Assembly: GCA_959347315.1 (NCBI GenBank)
Contig: OY365817.1
Coordinates: forward strand, 4,570,643 to 4,634,642
Direction: 5' to 3'
Length of the DNA stretch: 64,000 bases
Origin: Bimastos eiseni
Taxonomy: Eukaryota; Annelida; Clitellata; Crassiclitellata; Lumbricidae
The stretch's first letter is position 1; each line of letters opens with the position of its first letter. The notes under the pieces were generated by a model, which saw only the letters and a list, made by a program, of their open reading frames with translations, was not told the origin of the DNA and did no database searches. Made by a program: the position numbers and the translations under genes. Below, piece after piece: positions 51,391 through 62,301 of this stretch.

Positions 51391-54300
51391 GTTGACCCAC
51401 TGTGTCAAAAGTGTTGGACAGCATGCAATGGGTTAAGGGAACCATTGACTGCATTTTCCCAATAGATTTTGCTCCCATCGACAGATCTGCTGACACCCAT
51501 TGCTATAAATCAGACAATGGACTTAATTTAATTGACATCAAGAAGAAATATATTTGTATTGAATGCACAGGTGAAGTACAGTCCAACTGCCAACCTCTTT
51601 GTAACTGCCTCAAAAGACGGAAACATCAAGATCTGGGACGGAGTGAGCAACAAATGCGTCAGTACGTTCGTCAAAGCACATGACGGAAACGAAATCTGTT
51701 CAGTCGTCTTTACGAGGAATTCAAAGGTAGCAAACGCTTTCTTTTGTCTCGTCTAATTGCTGGTTAAGGACTTGAAGGCATTTGTTGTGTCTTTGAGTTA
51801 GTTAGTCTAAGCTTAAGGTGTAGTGCTCTAACCAACAGAAACACCAGACAATCATGTAATAGCTATACTTAGGGTGAAGTGTTAATATCAGATGTGGCCA
51901 ACTGGAAATGTCGGATCAATGATGGCCGAATTGTTTATTTTGCTAAGTAGGTCAGTATATTCTTTATTAGACCAATTGCCTGTCTGCACTTTAATAGTTG
52001 TATACTATTGGTTGTTGAATTGATTGATAAAACTATTCTATTATTATCCTAACTCACCTGACCAATCCTGGATTAGAATGTCAACTGAGTCAGCTCAACC
52101 AATCATCCCTCTTGTGTTGCGGAAGAGGTAGAGTGTTGGATTACTCTGGAATATGGATTTAGATGTATTTGCTATTCAGTTGGAAGGTTCAATCTATGGA
52201 TTACAAGAACACTAGAGGAAACTGTGAACTTTTGACAGTTAACAATATAATTAGTAGTTAATTAGCTACTGGACTAATATATAGATAAAGTTCTGTGTTT
52301 CCTTCGTATTTAATATCTCTATTGTGATTGGTCGTTTTTTGTTTGTGTTAGAACTCTTTTCTGTCTGTTGTTTTGCGTTTTCTAGTACGTTCTTTCAAGT
52401 GGAAAGGATTCCTTGGTGAAGCTGTGGGAATTGTCAACATCCCGTTGTCTGATTGCATACACTGGGGCTGGTGCAACCGGGAAACAAGAGCACAGGACCC
52501 AAGCAATCTTCAATCATACAGAGGACTATGGTAACTTTCCATCTGGTTATTACTGGGTAGAATCAGAGGGATATCACACAGGCCATCTATGCTGCCCCAT
52601 AACTTAGCCGATAGCATTCAGTTACACTAGTCTCTCAAAGTCCCCTAATACCCTGGTGTTTGTAGCCTTTCTTTACTCCAACCACACCTTCCTTCCAGAA
52701 CCTTCTTTCCTTTACTCCAACCATACCTTCCTTCCAGAACCTTCTTTCCTTTACTCCAACCACATCTTCCTTCCAGAACCTTCTTTCCTTTACTCCAACC
52801 ATACCTTCCTTCCAGAACCTTCTTTCCTTTACTCCAACCATACCTTCCTTCCAGAACCTTCTTTCCTTTACTCCAACCACATCTTCCTTCCAGAACCTTC
52901 TTTTAAGCCAGTGTTTACTGCTGTACATGATTTAGACAGTGTGTTTGTGACCCTGCGACTACTGGGCACTAATGGGTGATGTATTAGAAATCAGAGAGAT
53001 CTGTGAGTTAGGTCAGTTCACACTTGAACAACTTGTTTCAAAGCATTCAGACATAACAACAGGAGAGAATGATACAAAATATCTGCTGTTGCTCCTAGTG
53101 TTTAGATCAACATCAGACGTTGTTTTCTAGTGTTTACGCACGTAGTAGTTTTCTGTTGTTGTTCTGTAGTGTTTTTTCCGGATGAGAAGACGACGAGTCT
53201 TTGTTGCTGGGATTCGAGAAACGCCGACCGCCAGCGACTCCTCTCTCTAGGTCAGTAACTTTTAAGCATAGCATTTATATAGCACCTCATCTGTGGCTGC
53301 ATCTCTCTATGCATGGCTATTGGTTGGTCAGTTGGGAAAGGAAGTCTGGCGAATGTTGGGCTTCAGTCAGAGCAAATGAATATCACAGGAACATTTTTCA
53401 GTTTCCACTCTTATCTTAAGTAAGGCTGTTAAAAAAAAATTTGAAATCACGACCCAGTTACCCGTCGCTCCGTGTGGGTACCCGACTGCACGGATATTTT
53501 GTTAGGAAATGTAGGGAATTGCGCATTTTTACGGAATGTCAGGCACCTGAGAATCGATTTCGTTGCCCGGGCAGTCAGCCAATGTGACCAATGGAATATT
53601 CTAGCATATGTTCGGGAAAAATTGTGCATTTTTAAGGAATGTTCCTGTTTCATGGCATATTTATTGTTATCTGTCTCTTTGTTGTTACCCGAGAACCGAT
53701 TTCATTGCCCGGGTAGTCAGCCTCAGGCAGGTACCAGTTGACAACCTTAATCTTAAGTAGATTAACGGAATGATTAATGGGTTAAGTAAGCAACTCTCCT
53801 GAGCTACAAATTGCTTCACCATCGACACTTAAACACGTAGCTGGTTCATTTTAAGTACGCAAGTTATCAACAGCAAAAGTTCAATTCATATAACATCAAA
53901 AACTATATAATGACTGGAAAACAGAAACAATCACCGTGGTATAAGTTAGCTCAGCAGCAATTATTACAGTTCTTCAACTGTCCAATCCATAAAATTCGAC
54001 AAATAGTTTAGTAGTAATTATCAAATTGCTAAGAAGTTGCTCACAAGTCTCCTGTGCCTAACAAAAGCAGCAGATGGGACATAGTAAAGAGAAGGACCAA
54101 CATACAATGCAGTGGTCTATGTCCCAAGACCTTGGGATTCAAGATCAATATGTATAAGGAACTTTAGATGGTCTGGCACCCATTCAAACGAGGGAATGGT
54201 GGTGAAGGATATCACCCGATCAATTCGTTGAAATGTGGAGTAGAGTCGAAGAGGCCATTATAGAGGCGTCATATAGAAACAATTGCATTCTAAATCCATT

Positions 54301-54481
54301 GGCAGCAACTAAGAGAGGCAACGAGTGTTTGAGCGTGGGAGCTAGACTTTGCTTTCCATTTGTTTTAGGCCACAATGGAGTCGTGCGATGCATTGCCCAT
54401 TCGCCGGTTGGACCAGCGTTTGTTTCATGCAGTGATGACTACAGAGCGAGGTTTTGGTATAGGAAAACAGAAGTGGACTGA
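42203..54481 (+). CDS. CSTF1: Cleavage stimulation factor subunit 1 (CstF-50), WD40 protein
   Basis: Exons: 42203-42264, 44596-44723, 45046-45117, 45724-45816, 46824-46864, 47647-47769, 48672-48794, 50247-50322, 51185-51264, 51571-51726, 52386-52530, 53170-53250, 54369-54481. They total 1293 nt and 430 aa (human 431 aa), with every phase consistent. The N-terminal homodimerisation region reads LYRLMISQLFYDG. The linker contains GPGIDLEF and [14 protein letters not shown]. The WD40 propeller follows, with [73 protein letters not shown] and the C-terminal [14 protein letters not shown]. The protein is part of the CstF complex that promotes 3'-end cleavage of pre-mRNA in the nucleus and contacts BARD1 (family knowledge). 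Two in-frame ATGs open the ORF and the first was used. The gene runs divergently from ZMYND12, 2.4 kb away. Introns carry hAT, Helitron, LINE and minisatellite insertions. Confidence 0.96.
42836..44014. mobile_element. Non-autonomous hAT-like element with perfect 8-bp target duplication
   Basis: It begins CAGTGATCGGCACAAAG and ends ..ttttgcccatcactg (inverted CAGTGATGGGCAAAA). Flanks are cctaaggc at 42828-42835 and 44015-44022, 8/8. Both ends are built of aaaatacttttgaaaagtatttt-type palindromic repeats. It lies in CSTF1 intron 1. Confidence 0.93.
44015..44595. other. CSTF1 intron 1, remainder
   Basis: No further feature is seen between the hAT-like element and exon 2. Confidence 0.5.
46021..46500. 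repeat. 30-bp minisatellite, 16 exact-length units
   Basis: The unit cctttgtttactgacctctt is completed by attgactggc. Three variants (ctgacc, ttgacc, ttgatc) alternate in a roughly four-unit pattern. Lying in a CSTF1 intron, it creates a 190-codon artefactual open frame. Confidence 0.97.
47308..47518. repeat. Tandem duplication of about 116 bp
   Basis: Two copies of cg(t/a)atggcgaaggttt run through gtacaaagtaca(t/a)accaacctg to gcaaacgtatatctccc, about 85-90% identical. They lie in a CSTF1 intron. Confidence 0.85.
47785..48110 (-). mobile_element. LINE reverse-transcriptase fragment with internal 65-bp duplication
   Basis: The minus strand reads [29 protein letters not shown], matching the RT motif around the first catalytic Asp. 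The stretch encoding [14 protein letters not shown] is duplicated (47927-48057). Confidence 0.75.
48349..48402. repeat. Tandem duplication of about 25 bp
   Basis: gactaaagtcgttaatttga followed by atcaaa is present twice in direct succession, in a CSTF1 intron. Confidence 0.9.
48929..48994. repeat. Short palindrome around gaccagc/gctggtc
   Basis: taaccctttaatgaccagcg and its inverted partner atgctggtcgctaaggggtt are separated by about 25 bp. This may be a tiny MITE or a hairpin. Confidence 0.6.
49555..50090 (+). mobile_element. Non-autonomous Helitron (copy 2)
   Basis: It starts TCTATCTATAGAATTACCC after A. It ends with hairpin cccgtgattcttcacggg and ttagctgCTAG before T. It is collinear with 9185-9754, including gtgattggacagaagttgac. 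It lies in the CSTF1 intron before exon 50247-50322. Confidence 0.82.
51275..51390. repeat. (CT)n/(TCTG)n microsatellite
   Basis: It begins 11 bp after the donor of the CSTF1 exon ending at 51264. Confidence 0.95.
52670..52903. repeat. 39-bp minisatellite, six units
   Basis: The unit is tttactccaaccacaccttc followed by cttccagaaccttctttcc. Variants differ at cacatc/cacacc/catacc. It lies in a CSTF1 intron; the open frames in both directions are artefacts because the unit is 13 codons long. Confidence 0.95.
53421..53749. mobile_element. hAT-like MITE, GTACCCGGGTACC family (copy B)
   Basis: It begins TAAGGCTGTTAA and ends gacaacctta. Flanks are atcttaag at 53413-53420 and 53750-53757, 8/8. 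It contains an internal repeat of gcgcatttttacggaatgtc and a segment at 53641-53686 also found at 46506-46550. It lies in the last CSTF1 intron. Confidence 0.88.
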
Positions 54482-54754
54482 TGATCGAGCGACTTCCAGT
54501 TCATCTTTCGATCGGTTAACACACTTGTTCTGTTTTTCGTGAACGTACAGACTGAAAGGGTCCTGAGCTACCAGTGACTCGAATAGCTTCTGCCTCAGAC
54601 ACTCTCGCTGTCTGTCTCACTATGTTGGAAATGCGTGAACAGAGACTTGCAAGAACGTTGCAAGACTGCTGGCCACAAGTTTACGGTCTTGTCATTAAAA
54701 GTACTTAATTTTAAAATATCTGAAAGTTTTGTCTCAGTAGAATACTAGAATTGT

Positions 54755-54760
54755 AATAAA
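54755..54760 (+). terminator. Poly(A) signal AATAAA of CSTF1
   Basis: A canonical AATAAA lies 274 bp after the CSTF1 stop. A LINE begins 42 bp downstream, so the signal sits at the edge of the insertion. Confidence 0.65.
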
Positions 54761-54801
54761 ATCACATGTCATGGTACTTCTGACTGACAGGAGGAGGAAG
54801 T

Positions 54802-56430
54802 CAACCGGCACTGTCCCCCATGGAATGAAAATGGCTAAAATTATACCTATAAACAAGCAGGGACCGAAGGACGTACTTGGAAACTACCGGCCCATCTCAA
54901 TCTTACCCTTTTTCTCTAAGTTGCTGGAAAAGGTCATGTATAATAGGCTCTATGACTTTATTGATAAAAATAAATTCCTATACCTGTATCAGCATGGTTT
55001 CCAACCTGGTCACTCCACCTCTGTCTTTGCTTGACCTACATGATCACATCTCTGCTGCAATTGAACGTAATGAATTTACCTTAGGCATATTTATCGATAT
55101 TGCAAAGGCTTTCAATTTCGTAAACCATAAAATATTACTTGCCAAATTAAAGAATCTAGGTATTCGGGGTGTGGCCTTGGACTGGTTTCAGAGCTATCTG
55201 TGTAATAGACTGCAATTTGTTTATTGTAATGGTGCAGTATCTACAACTAACCTAATAAAGTTTGGTGTCCCTCAAGGCTCCATTCTAGGACCTTTACTCT
55301 TTCTGCTTTTTATCAACGATCTGCCAAATGTGTCATCGCCTCTTCGGTTCTTGCTCTTTGCCGATGACACTGGTGTCCTCGCCTCTAATTCTTCTTATGA
55401 TGAACTACTCCCAACTTTTAAATCGTGAACTTGTCAAAGTTAATGGCTGGTTTTTAGCAAACAAGCTCACACTTATGCTACTAAGACCAACTACATTCTC
55501 TTTGCCTCACATCGCAAGAAACCTCCTTTGTCTGAAACGGTCCTCATGATAAATAATGTCCCTTTACCTACGGTTATATCCTAGGTGTATACGTCGACCA
55601 ATCACTTACCTGGAAAACCCATATTGAAAAAATAGCATCTAAAATAGCTAAGAATATAGGCATAATATCTCGTATTGCGTACCTATTACCTGTTGCCATA
55701 CGCAGAAACCTTTATTTCTCCCTGGTCCACCCTTATTTAACCTACTGCAACTTACCACTCTAGATTAACTAGGCTAATCTCACTTCAAAATAGAGCCTTT
55801 AGAGTCATTTATAAAAATTCTGACCCACTGCATCATAAATCCTGCATTTTGAGCATCAAACAGACAACTTTAATACAAATTAGTGAATTCATTTACAAAT
55901 TCTCGATTAACCAATTACCTCCTATGTATGCAAACTACTTTACTCCCATTAAATTAATCAATCCGTACTCCCTTCGCAATTTTAATGATTACAGGCCCAT
56001 CCATGCACGTACCAATACCCGTAAGTTTGCGATAAGCTGCAATGGGCTTAGGGCTTGGAATAGCATCCCTCAGGAAATACGTACCTTAAATTATTTAAGT
56101 GCATTTAAATTGAAGCTCAGTGACTATATACTGCTACACCCTAAATAACTCTGTCAGTGAATCTATTGATCTATGTAATTACATCCATTGTTTAGTTTGT
56201 TAAGTTATTTAAAACTAACTCTCCGCAAGCAATCTGCTTAAGTCTTGTTTATCGCCATCTACCATTTACAACTTAACTCTTATTGTAATGGGTGTCCCTG
56301 CTAGCGGGACCTCGGTCCTTTTAGGGTTCCTCCCTATTGTCGGCTGCCAATCTCTCTATCGACTTAATTTTTTTTTTTAATGCTTCACTATTATGATTGT
56401 CAGTGTGCAATAAAAAAATGTTGGTTATGG
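54802..56430 (+). mobile_element. 5'-truncated LINE with reverse transcriptase, 24-bp target duplication
   Basis: It encodes [17 protein letters not shown], then [34 protein letters not shown] and the FADDT active-site motif. A C-terminal NGLRAWNSIPQEIRTL..FKLKLSDYIL follows. A frameshift near 55022 and further breaks make it inactive. The 3' end has the ggacctcggtcctt hairpin and a caataaaaaaatg tail. It is flanked by a 24-bp direct repeat (54778-54801 and 56431-56454; one mismatch; starts ttctgactga). Confidence 0.93.
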
Positions 56431-56454
56431 TTCTGACTGATAGGAGGAGGAAGT

Positions 56455-58200
56455 AGATGCTGTACATTTCTTATTACCAACTAATTAATCATCAAAGCAA
56501 CTTCAAAAGAGATAGAGAAATTCGAAAGGTTATGACACCGGGATTGGAAGGTCACTTTAGAACCTTTCAGTGGATTATAAGCTTCATTATGATTTATCTA
56601 CAAATGGAAATGATGTCACGATACGGTGTTAGATTAGATAACTAGGTTCAACATGTGCCATAGATCAAAATTCCAATAGGTTCCAACTTCTGTTAAGCTG
56701 TACTGAGACAAACATTTGTCTGTGTTGTGTGACAAGACCAGATGCAGTCCAGAAGTTGTCTGGACAATTCTAATTAGTAACTTCTTTTGGGCTGGTGTCT
56801 AGATCCACTAGGCAGAGATAAGGGCTCATCACGTGTTACCAAATGGTCACTTGAATGGTTTAACTGACTGTAAAGCAAATGCTGCTGTCTTTAACATTAT
56901 CTGTTGTCATTTTCCACAACAATTCCCGGGAAGAAGTAAAACGATTTGGTTAAGTGACTTGTGTAAGTTGCAGTTTGTCCTTTCTGGTGGCTCTCCGGAT
57001 TCCCTGTGTCTGTTGACCAAGCTGCCACCTTCCCAGTCACCTACAAAGCAAAAGCAGTTATTAATACTATGCAGCTGTACAAAGGACACTAATTAAAAGC
57101 AGCCACTTCACAGTTTAGGGCTGCAAAACAAATATATCTGATGGGCCCTTATCAAGTTTTTGGTTGGCTTCCTCAGGTTTATGTAAGACAAAAGAACTAA
57201 TTTCATGAATGCTCTCTTTACAACATTAAGACGTTTAAGTCAAGTAAATGACAAGAACTGAAGGAAGTAAACTCTGAGAACTGTTGTGAGTGAAAGCAAG
57301 TCTCTTGGTAGATGACACCAGAACAAGAGGAGGTAAAGAGTGTTTGAAGCTGGAAGGAACGAATGCCAGGAAAAGACAAAATGCATGTTAATATGTGTTA
57401 AATATACATTCCAAAAGATGCTTATAGAAACGAGTTCAGAATAACCATCGATGATAAGCAGTCGATCAATGCCAACAATTTGCAGTGCATGCAATAACTT
57501 TGCTCTCGACTCTGTGGCTCTTAGGCAGGGTCATCAATACCCCTCTGAGTGATGGATGCAAACCCTGGTCCAAGTGCCAGGAAGGCAAGATATTCCCCTC
57601 TAAGACGCCAAAAAATGCCATATCCTACCTGAAATTGGAGGCATTTGCCTCCGTACTCCCCTATTTGGACACCCCTGCTCTTAGGGCTTCATATTGATAG
57701 TATGTTCCTAATAGAATTTTTATTAATTTCCATACTATATTCTCGGCTCCATATTCCTCCGCTGTGCGCTAATGATCAGTAGTTAAGTTTAGTTAAGAGT
57801 GTTATATTATTTTCTCTATTCTCTTTTTATTTTTTCTTATTCTTGACAACAATGCTTACTTACTTGCTCTCTTCTTTCCCTGATATATATATATTACATT
57901 TAATTTAACCAGATTCTTCGCTGCCTATCTATATTAGTGATTACAAGTATTTTGCAGTCTTTTCTTGGGGTTCCCTCTAGCAGGATATTCCTCCATTGGG
58001 TCTCCATGGTATCCCTCATTCTTCCAGTTTACGTTGTGCTCTGTTATACCTCCTTTAGCGAATTTTTGTGCTTCTATTGCTACAAAGTCAGTTTATTTTT
58101 GTATGTGTTTGTATTGTTGGATATCAATAAACGAGTTAAATTGTAAGATTCTTTTTTAGCCGCCTCATAAAGCCGGCGGGAATTTCTAAGAATTGCTCAC
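56455..58200. other. Region between CSTF1/LINE and CASP2, no gene recognised
   Basis: The final CASP2 exon (about 35 codons after SEMMNL) would be expected here on the minus strand, but I could not identify it. Otherwise there is AT-rich sequence with a short (TA)n near 57880. Confidence 0.45.
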
Positions 58201-60653
58201 CAAGTTCATCATTTCTGACAGACTCGTGTCGCAGGCGTTTTGCGCGAAGACCTGAACAACGGCGTTGATGTACCAAGTGCCGACATGAGTGTTGCGAAAC
58301 GAACGATAGTCTAAAACATCAAAGTCAGCAAATAGTTGATGACGATTGGCCAGTCCTTCTCCCTTGCCATCACTTCTCATTCTACCTACCCTTCCACAAT
58401 TTCCTAAGCTGTTTAGTTCATGTTTGATTCAAATAAATGTTAGTTAAAACTATCTTAGGATATCACACACCGTATAAAGTAAACAAATATAGCTTTCCCT
58501 TAGACAGACCCCGTGAAGCAGCCATGAACAGGGCTATACCGAGCTATAATTGCGCCCTGTGCCTAGCATCAATCTGGCGCCACTACATTTTGAAAATAGT
58601 GTATTTTATGGAATATTAAGTTAGCTATCCTGAAATTTGGGCCCTTTCCACATTTACCCCCTCGGTACAGCCCTGGCCACGAGTATGTAATGTTGGCAAC
58701 GTAATTTTTTAGCCTTGGTACATGAAAACAATCCTACTTGATTGTACCAACTACAGAATATGGTTATTGTACTCTGTAACTACATTTTCAGTAGAACAGA
58801 AATCTTGGACAGTTTGTGTGTCCTGGCTGGGATTTGAACCCCAGACCTCGTAATACAACCACTGATCGTATCAATGAAAGGTTTTCTTGAGAGAGAACAT
58901 CAGACTGTACTTTCATTACCTCTCTGCGTTGGATATCCAATGAGGAAGTCACGAAAGACGGGTGGTGCGTCTGTCTGCGTCTGTTCCTGGTAGTGATCTG
59001 CAAATGATTGAGCAAATCATGAGCACCAATCATAAGCATATATAGTACAGATAATACACGTCCATAAGGCTCTTTTCTCATTTAGTAATAATATTTTATT
59101 GCATCTCTAAATGTTGAAGGTCAGAAATTCTGAACCGGAGACACGAGACAAATTTAGTCATTACAAGAAGTGAGTTGAGCATGCTTAAACCAACAACCAT
59201 TTGAATTGCAAATATATTGCACCACCAAACAGACCAGCAAGCTGAACAGCCACCATAAAAACTATAATTTGTACAGAGCCTTTAATTCTGCCCAGGCCTT
59301 AGATAAAATGACAAACAGTAGATTTCCATTTCCCAAGTCTTGTAGGGATGAGTCAGTAGATCAGGCAAATGGTCGCCAACCGTCACTTTCCGAGTTGTGT
59401 GTTATCACATACCTCCTCGACATGCCTGGAAAAACACGAGCTTTGGTTTCTTCCTGAGCTGCGGACAGTTTGCATCCGTGAGGGGTTCGAGGATTTCGTT
59501 AGCAGTGACTGGCTCCCCATCGCTACCATAGACGCAGTCCACCAATCCAGCAGGGGTTTCGATCGTTTGGCCATGACTCAGAACGAATAAGACGAGGCAC
59601 TGGTCGTCATGTAACGTCTCATCTCTTGAGAAGTTCTTCATCTTATGTTTTATATCCTGGAAAGTGACAGAACACAGTTTGGAACCATGTTAGTTTGTAT
59701 TTATCAGCTGAATACACGTGATTTTGTTGAAATGAGCAAAGCAGGGTCTGCAGAAGGAAGACACTCATTTCTCGCTCATGTTGGCAATGGACGACTCGCA
59801 AGGTCCTGGACATGAGAGCCAGTGCATACCAGGACTTTCCATTCACTTCCCAGCTTATGTCACTACCAAAGTCTACCACTTGGCATCATAGGTCCAACGG
59901 TTGTTATACAGGGTCTGGTCTGAAATCATAATCATTGGAGTACAAGACAAGTGCTCCATGGGTTATATGATCATTACAAGGAAATTATTGTGTCATGAGA
60001 AACTGACCTCGGCTGTCATGTTTTCCAGTTCCTCCACCTGAAAGTGGAGCCGATGGAAAAGCTCTCGGAGAAGCCATCCGTCCCGTTCTGTTCCATTTCG
60101 CACGGACATCCCGTAAACTATTCTGTTGTTTACAATTATACATTTTCCACGAACATTTCGGCACATCGGATAAGCCTACAAGTAATTTAGAAACAAACAT
60201 CGCAATCAAATGACTAAAAAATTGTAATCTGACATTCAAGGGAAGACTCATCAGTCGAACTCCTCCTGAACAAGACCAGTCGCATGATGTGGATAACTTA
60301 AAGCACTTGTGAAACTGTGTAGGGACAAACTGAGGTGCTGTCTAGAGAAAGGTGATTCCATCTGGTGGATCCAACAGCTTATGAACATAGCACACTGTGT
60401 TTGGTTATTCGAAAATCTTTCTCTAAACAAATCAGCATTGACCTTGTTACACGGGTTCAATGCACCATGAATTCTGACATAAACAATCAACCCATAATGC
60501 TGCATTAGAATTAACTTGGCTTAATATGACCTTGAAAAAATGCAACCGTATTATACCAAGTACTAGATAGAGATAGCAAAGACAGAGTTGTATGTAATAA
60601 GAGACTTACGTAGGACCATTCAAGAGCTTGATTAGCATTCAAATGAATTTCCA

Positions 60654-60693
<40 letters not shown>

Positions 60694-62223
60694 CATATAT
60701 ATATGATCAAATCTAATGACTTCTATAGCACTATTATATTTGTATACAAGACCTTAATAGCGATGATATTCAAAATCAACTGTATTCACAAACTGTTCCA
60801 ATTTCAATGCCAAACCAGCATCGGATACGTACACGATTACGTTGCTTTTCGTAGAATTCTCTTTTGCAGGGTATCACGTGGACGTTTTCAATCTGTACAG
60901 GGCCTCTCTCGTTGTCTGCAAAAGAAATAGATTAAAACAGAAATACTAGCAATTGATTATAATAAATTACATTAACCACTGCTAAGGATAATACGTAGTT
61001 TTCACATACTCTTAACCTTCATTATTAATAACCTGATATTTCATTCCTAAGAGGTCATCATTCCTACCTCTATTGGAATAAAAAAAATTAAAAGATTAAA
61101 AACCACCATAGCCTTCAATGGCACTTTCTTTCCCACCGGATGTTGACAAAATCTAGTGGTTCAAAAAGTTCCTTATTTTCTTGATTTTTAAGCTATAAGC
61201 TTAATGGTGCGAGGAAATGGTTGAATGGTAACACAAAGATCATCAGAAGGATGCAGGTTGAGTACCTGCTAGCCTCATAAGGTAGACTCAATCCTCCATT
61301 CACTAGGCTCACTAAAAGTGAGCAATAGGACAAATGGGCACCTTGCAGGCTGTCGTACAGTTAAATTCAGTTCCTGTTACTACTATTTCATGTGAAGATG
61401 CTGCAGTTTGTCAGTTTGAAGTGAATAAAGGAAATATATTATTATTCTACCTTGGGTGAATAACCTAACAACGACTCTTTGTTAACATCGCATGGAGAAA
61501 AAAACAAGAAATAAATAATAAACCTTGTCCCAGACTCAGTGGGATTGAATTTCTAATTGCAATTATTGTTCCTGTGATAATTTTGTGTTTTTAAGGAGTC
61601 ATACATGCCTGGGTATAAAATAATAAATGCCTAGGTATAAAATAAGTAGAAATACCTTCAATAATTTCAATAGTGAATTCATTTAAATCTCTGCAGATGA
61701 CTGCATCGCGTGCTTCAAGTGCAACATTGCCAACAACAGAGTTAGGAATGACGACCCTTTGTTGATTGTCTTCTTGCTTCTCCTCCTCCTCCTGTGGCTG
61801 GCAGATCATTCGCTGCAGTGGATGTGGAGCCAGAGGCATCGTGTTATACCCCGTATCGTTCTGATGGTGCATCACATGCCCCTGATTCTGGCCCAGATGT
61901 GACATGTCCAGACTTGTCTCTTGCTGTTGATGCATTTCAATCTCCATTTCTTCTGGTGGTTTATCATCCACCGGTTGATAGATACGTTTCACCTGCATTT
62001 CATCTCCTTCACCTCTTTCTCCTCCTCTTGCGCTCGGCTGAAGCGGACGACTGCGTGCATCAAACGGAGAAGACCTTTCGATCTTGTGATCAAGGAGGAA
62101 ATCGATCACGTGGTTCTGGTTGCTTTTGAAGAGTGCAAGGCAGAAGCGTTGGAAGTCCTCATCTGGTCTCCTTCGCATGTAGTCGAGAATGAATTCAGCA
62201 CGCTGGTAGAGATCGTCTCTCTC
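58201..62223 (-). CDS. CASP2: Caspase-2-like initiator caspase (CARD + caspase domain), partial at both ends
   Basis: Exons in transcript order: 62223-61656, 60915-60833, 60175-60008, 59656-59413, 58997-58920, 58310-58201; 1251 nt, 417 codons, phases continuous. The first visible exon starts inside a CARD (RRRPDEDFQRFCLALFKSNQNHV) and continues as a long Gln/His/Glu-rich linker of about 140 aa. The catalytic part follows: IPCKREFYEKQ (cf. caspase-2 KPCTPEFYQ), the large subunit with LFVLSHG (catalytic His), and QACRGD (catalytic Cys) whose Asp codon is split by an intron. The small subunit has RSFRNTHVGTWYINAVVQVF with the P1-binding Arg. The pattern and spacing match caspase-2 better than caspase-9. 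It is a cysteine protease of the apoptotic or genotoxic-stress pathway. The first CARD half and the final exon (about 35 aa expected) were not found; the former may lie beyond the window. A short hAT-like element occupies the intron at 58529-58675. Confidence 0.9.
58529..58675. mobile_element. 147-bp hAT-like MITE in a CASP2 intron
   Basis: It begins CAGGGCTATACCGAG and ends ctcggtacagccctg (inverted CAGGGCTGTACCGAG, 14/15). Flanks are gccatgaa (58521-58528) and gccacgag (58676-58683), 6/8 with both differences transitions. Confidence 0.8.
60655..60686. repeat. (TA)n microsatellite
   Basis: A TA dinucleotide run in a CASP2 intron. Confidence 0.95.
60934..61655. other. CASP2 intron, no feature seen
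   Basis: AT-rich sequence between the linker exon and the exon encoding IPCKREFYEK. No repeat or gene is supported. Confidence 0.5.
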
Positions 62224-62301
62224 CTGAATTTAAATCATTAATTGTTCTTTAACCCCTTTATCGTCCAGTAAAATTTTTCAAACCTACCCTTATACGACAA
62301 G

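Noticed and set aside
51257..51496. Minus-strand frame rich in [12 protein letters not shown]
   Set aside because: It is the complement of a (CT)n/(TCTG)n microsatellite.
52635..52979. Opposed open frames with 13-residue repeats ([26 protein letters not shown])
   Set aside because: A 39-bp minisatellite keeps both strands open; its intronic position and lack of conservation argue against a gene.
59643..59879. Open frame VDFGSDISWEVNGKSWYALAL between CASP2 exons
   Set aside because: The exons on either side join in phase (TAE|DIKHKMKNF) and match caspase-2 without it.
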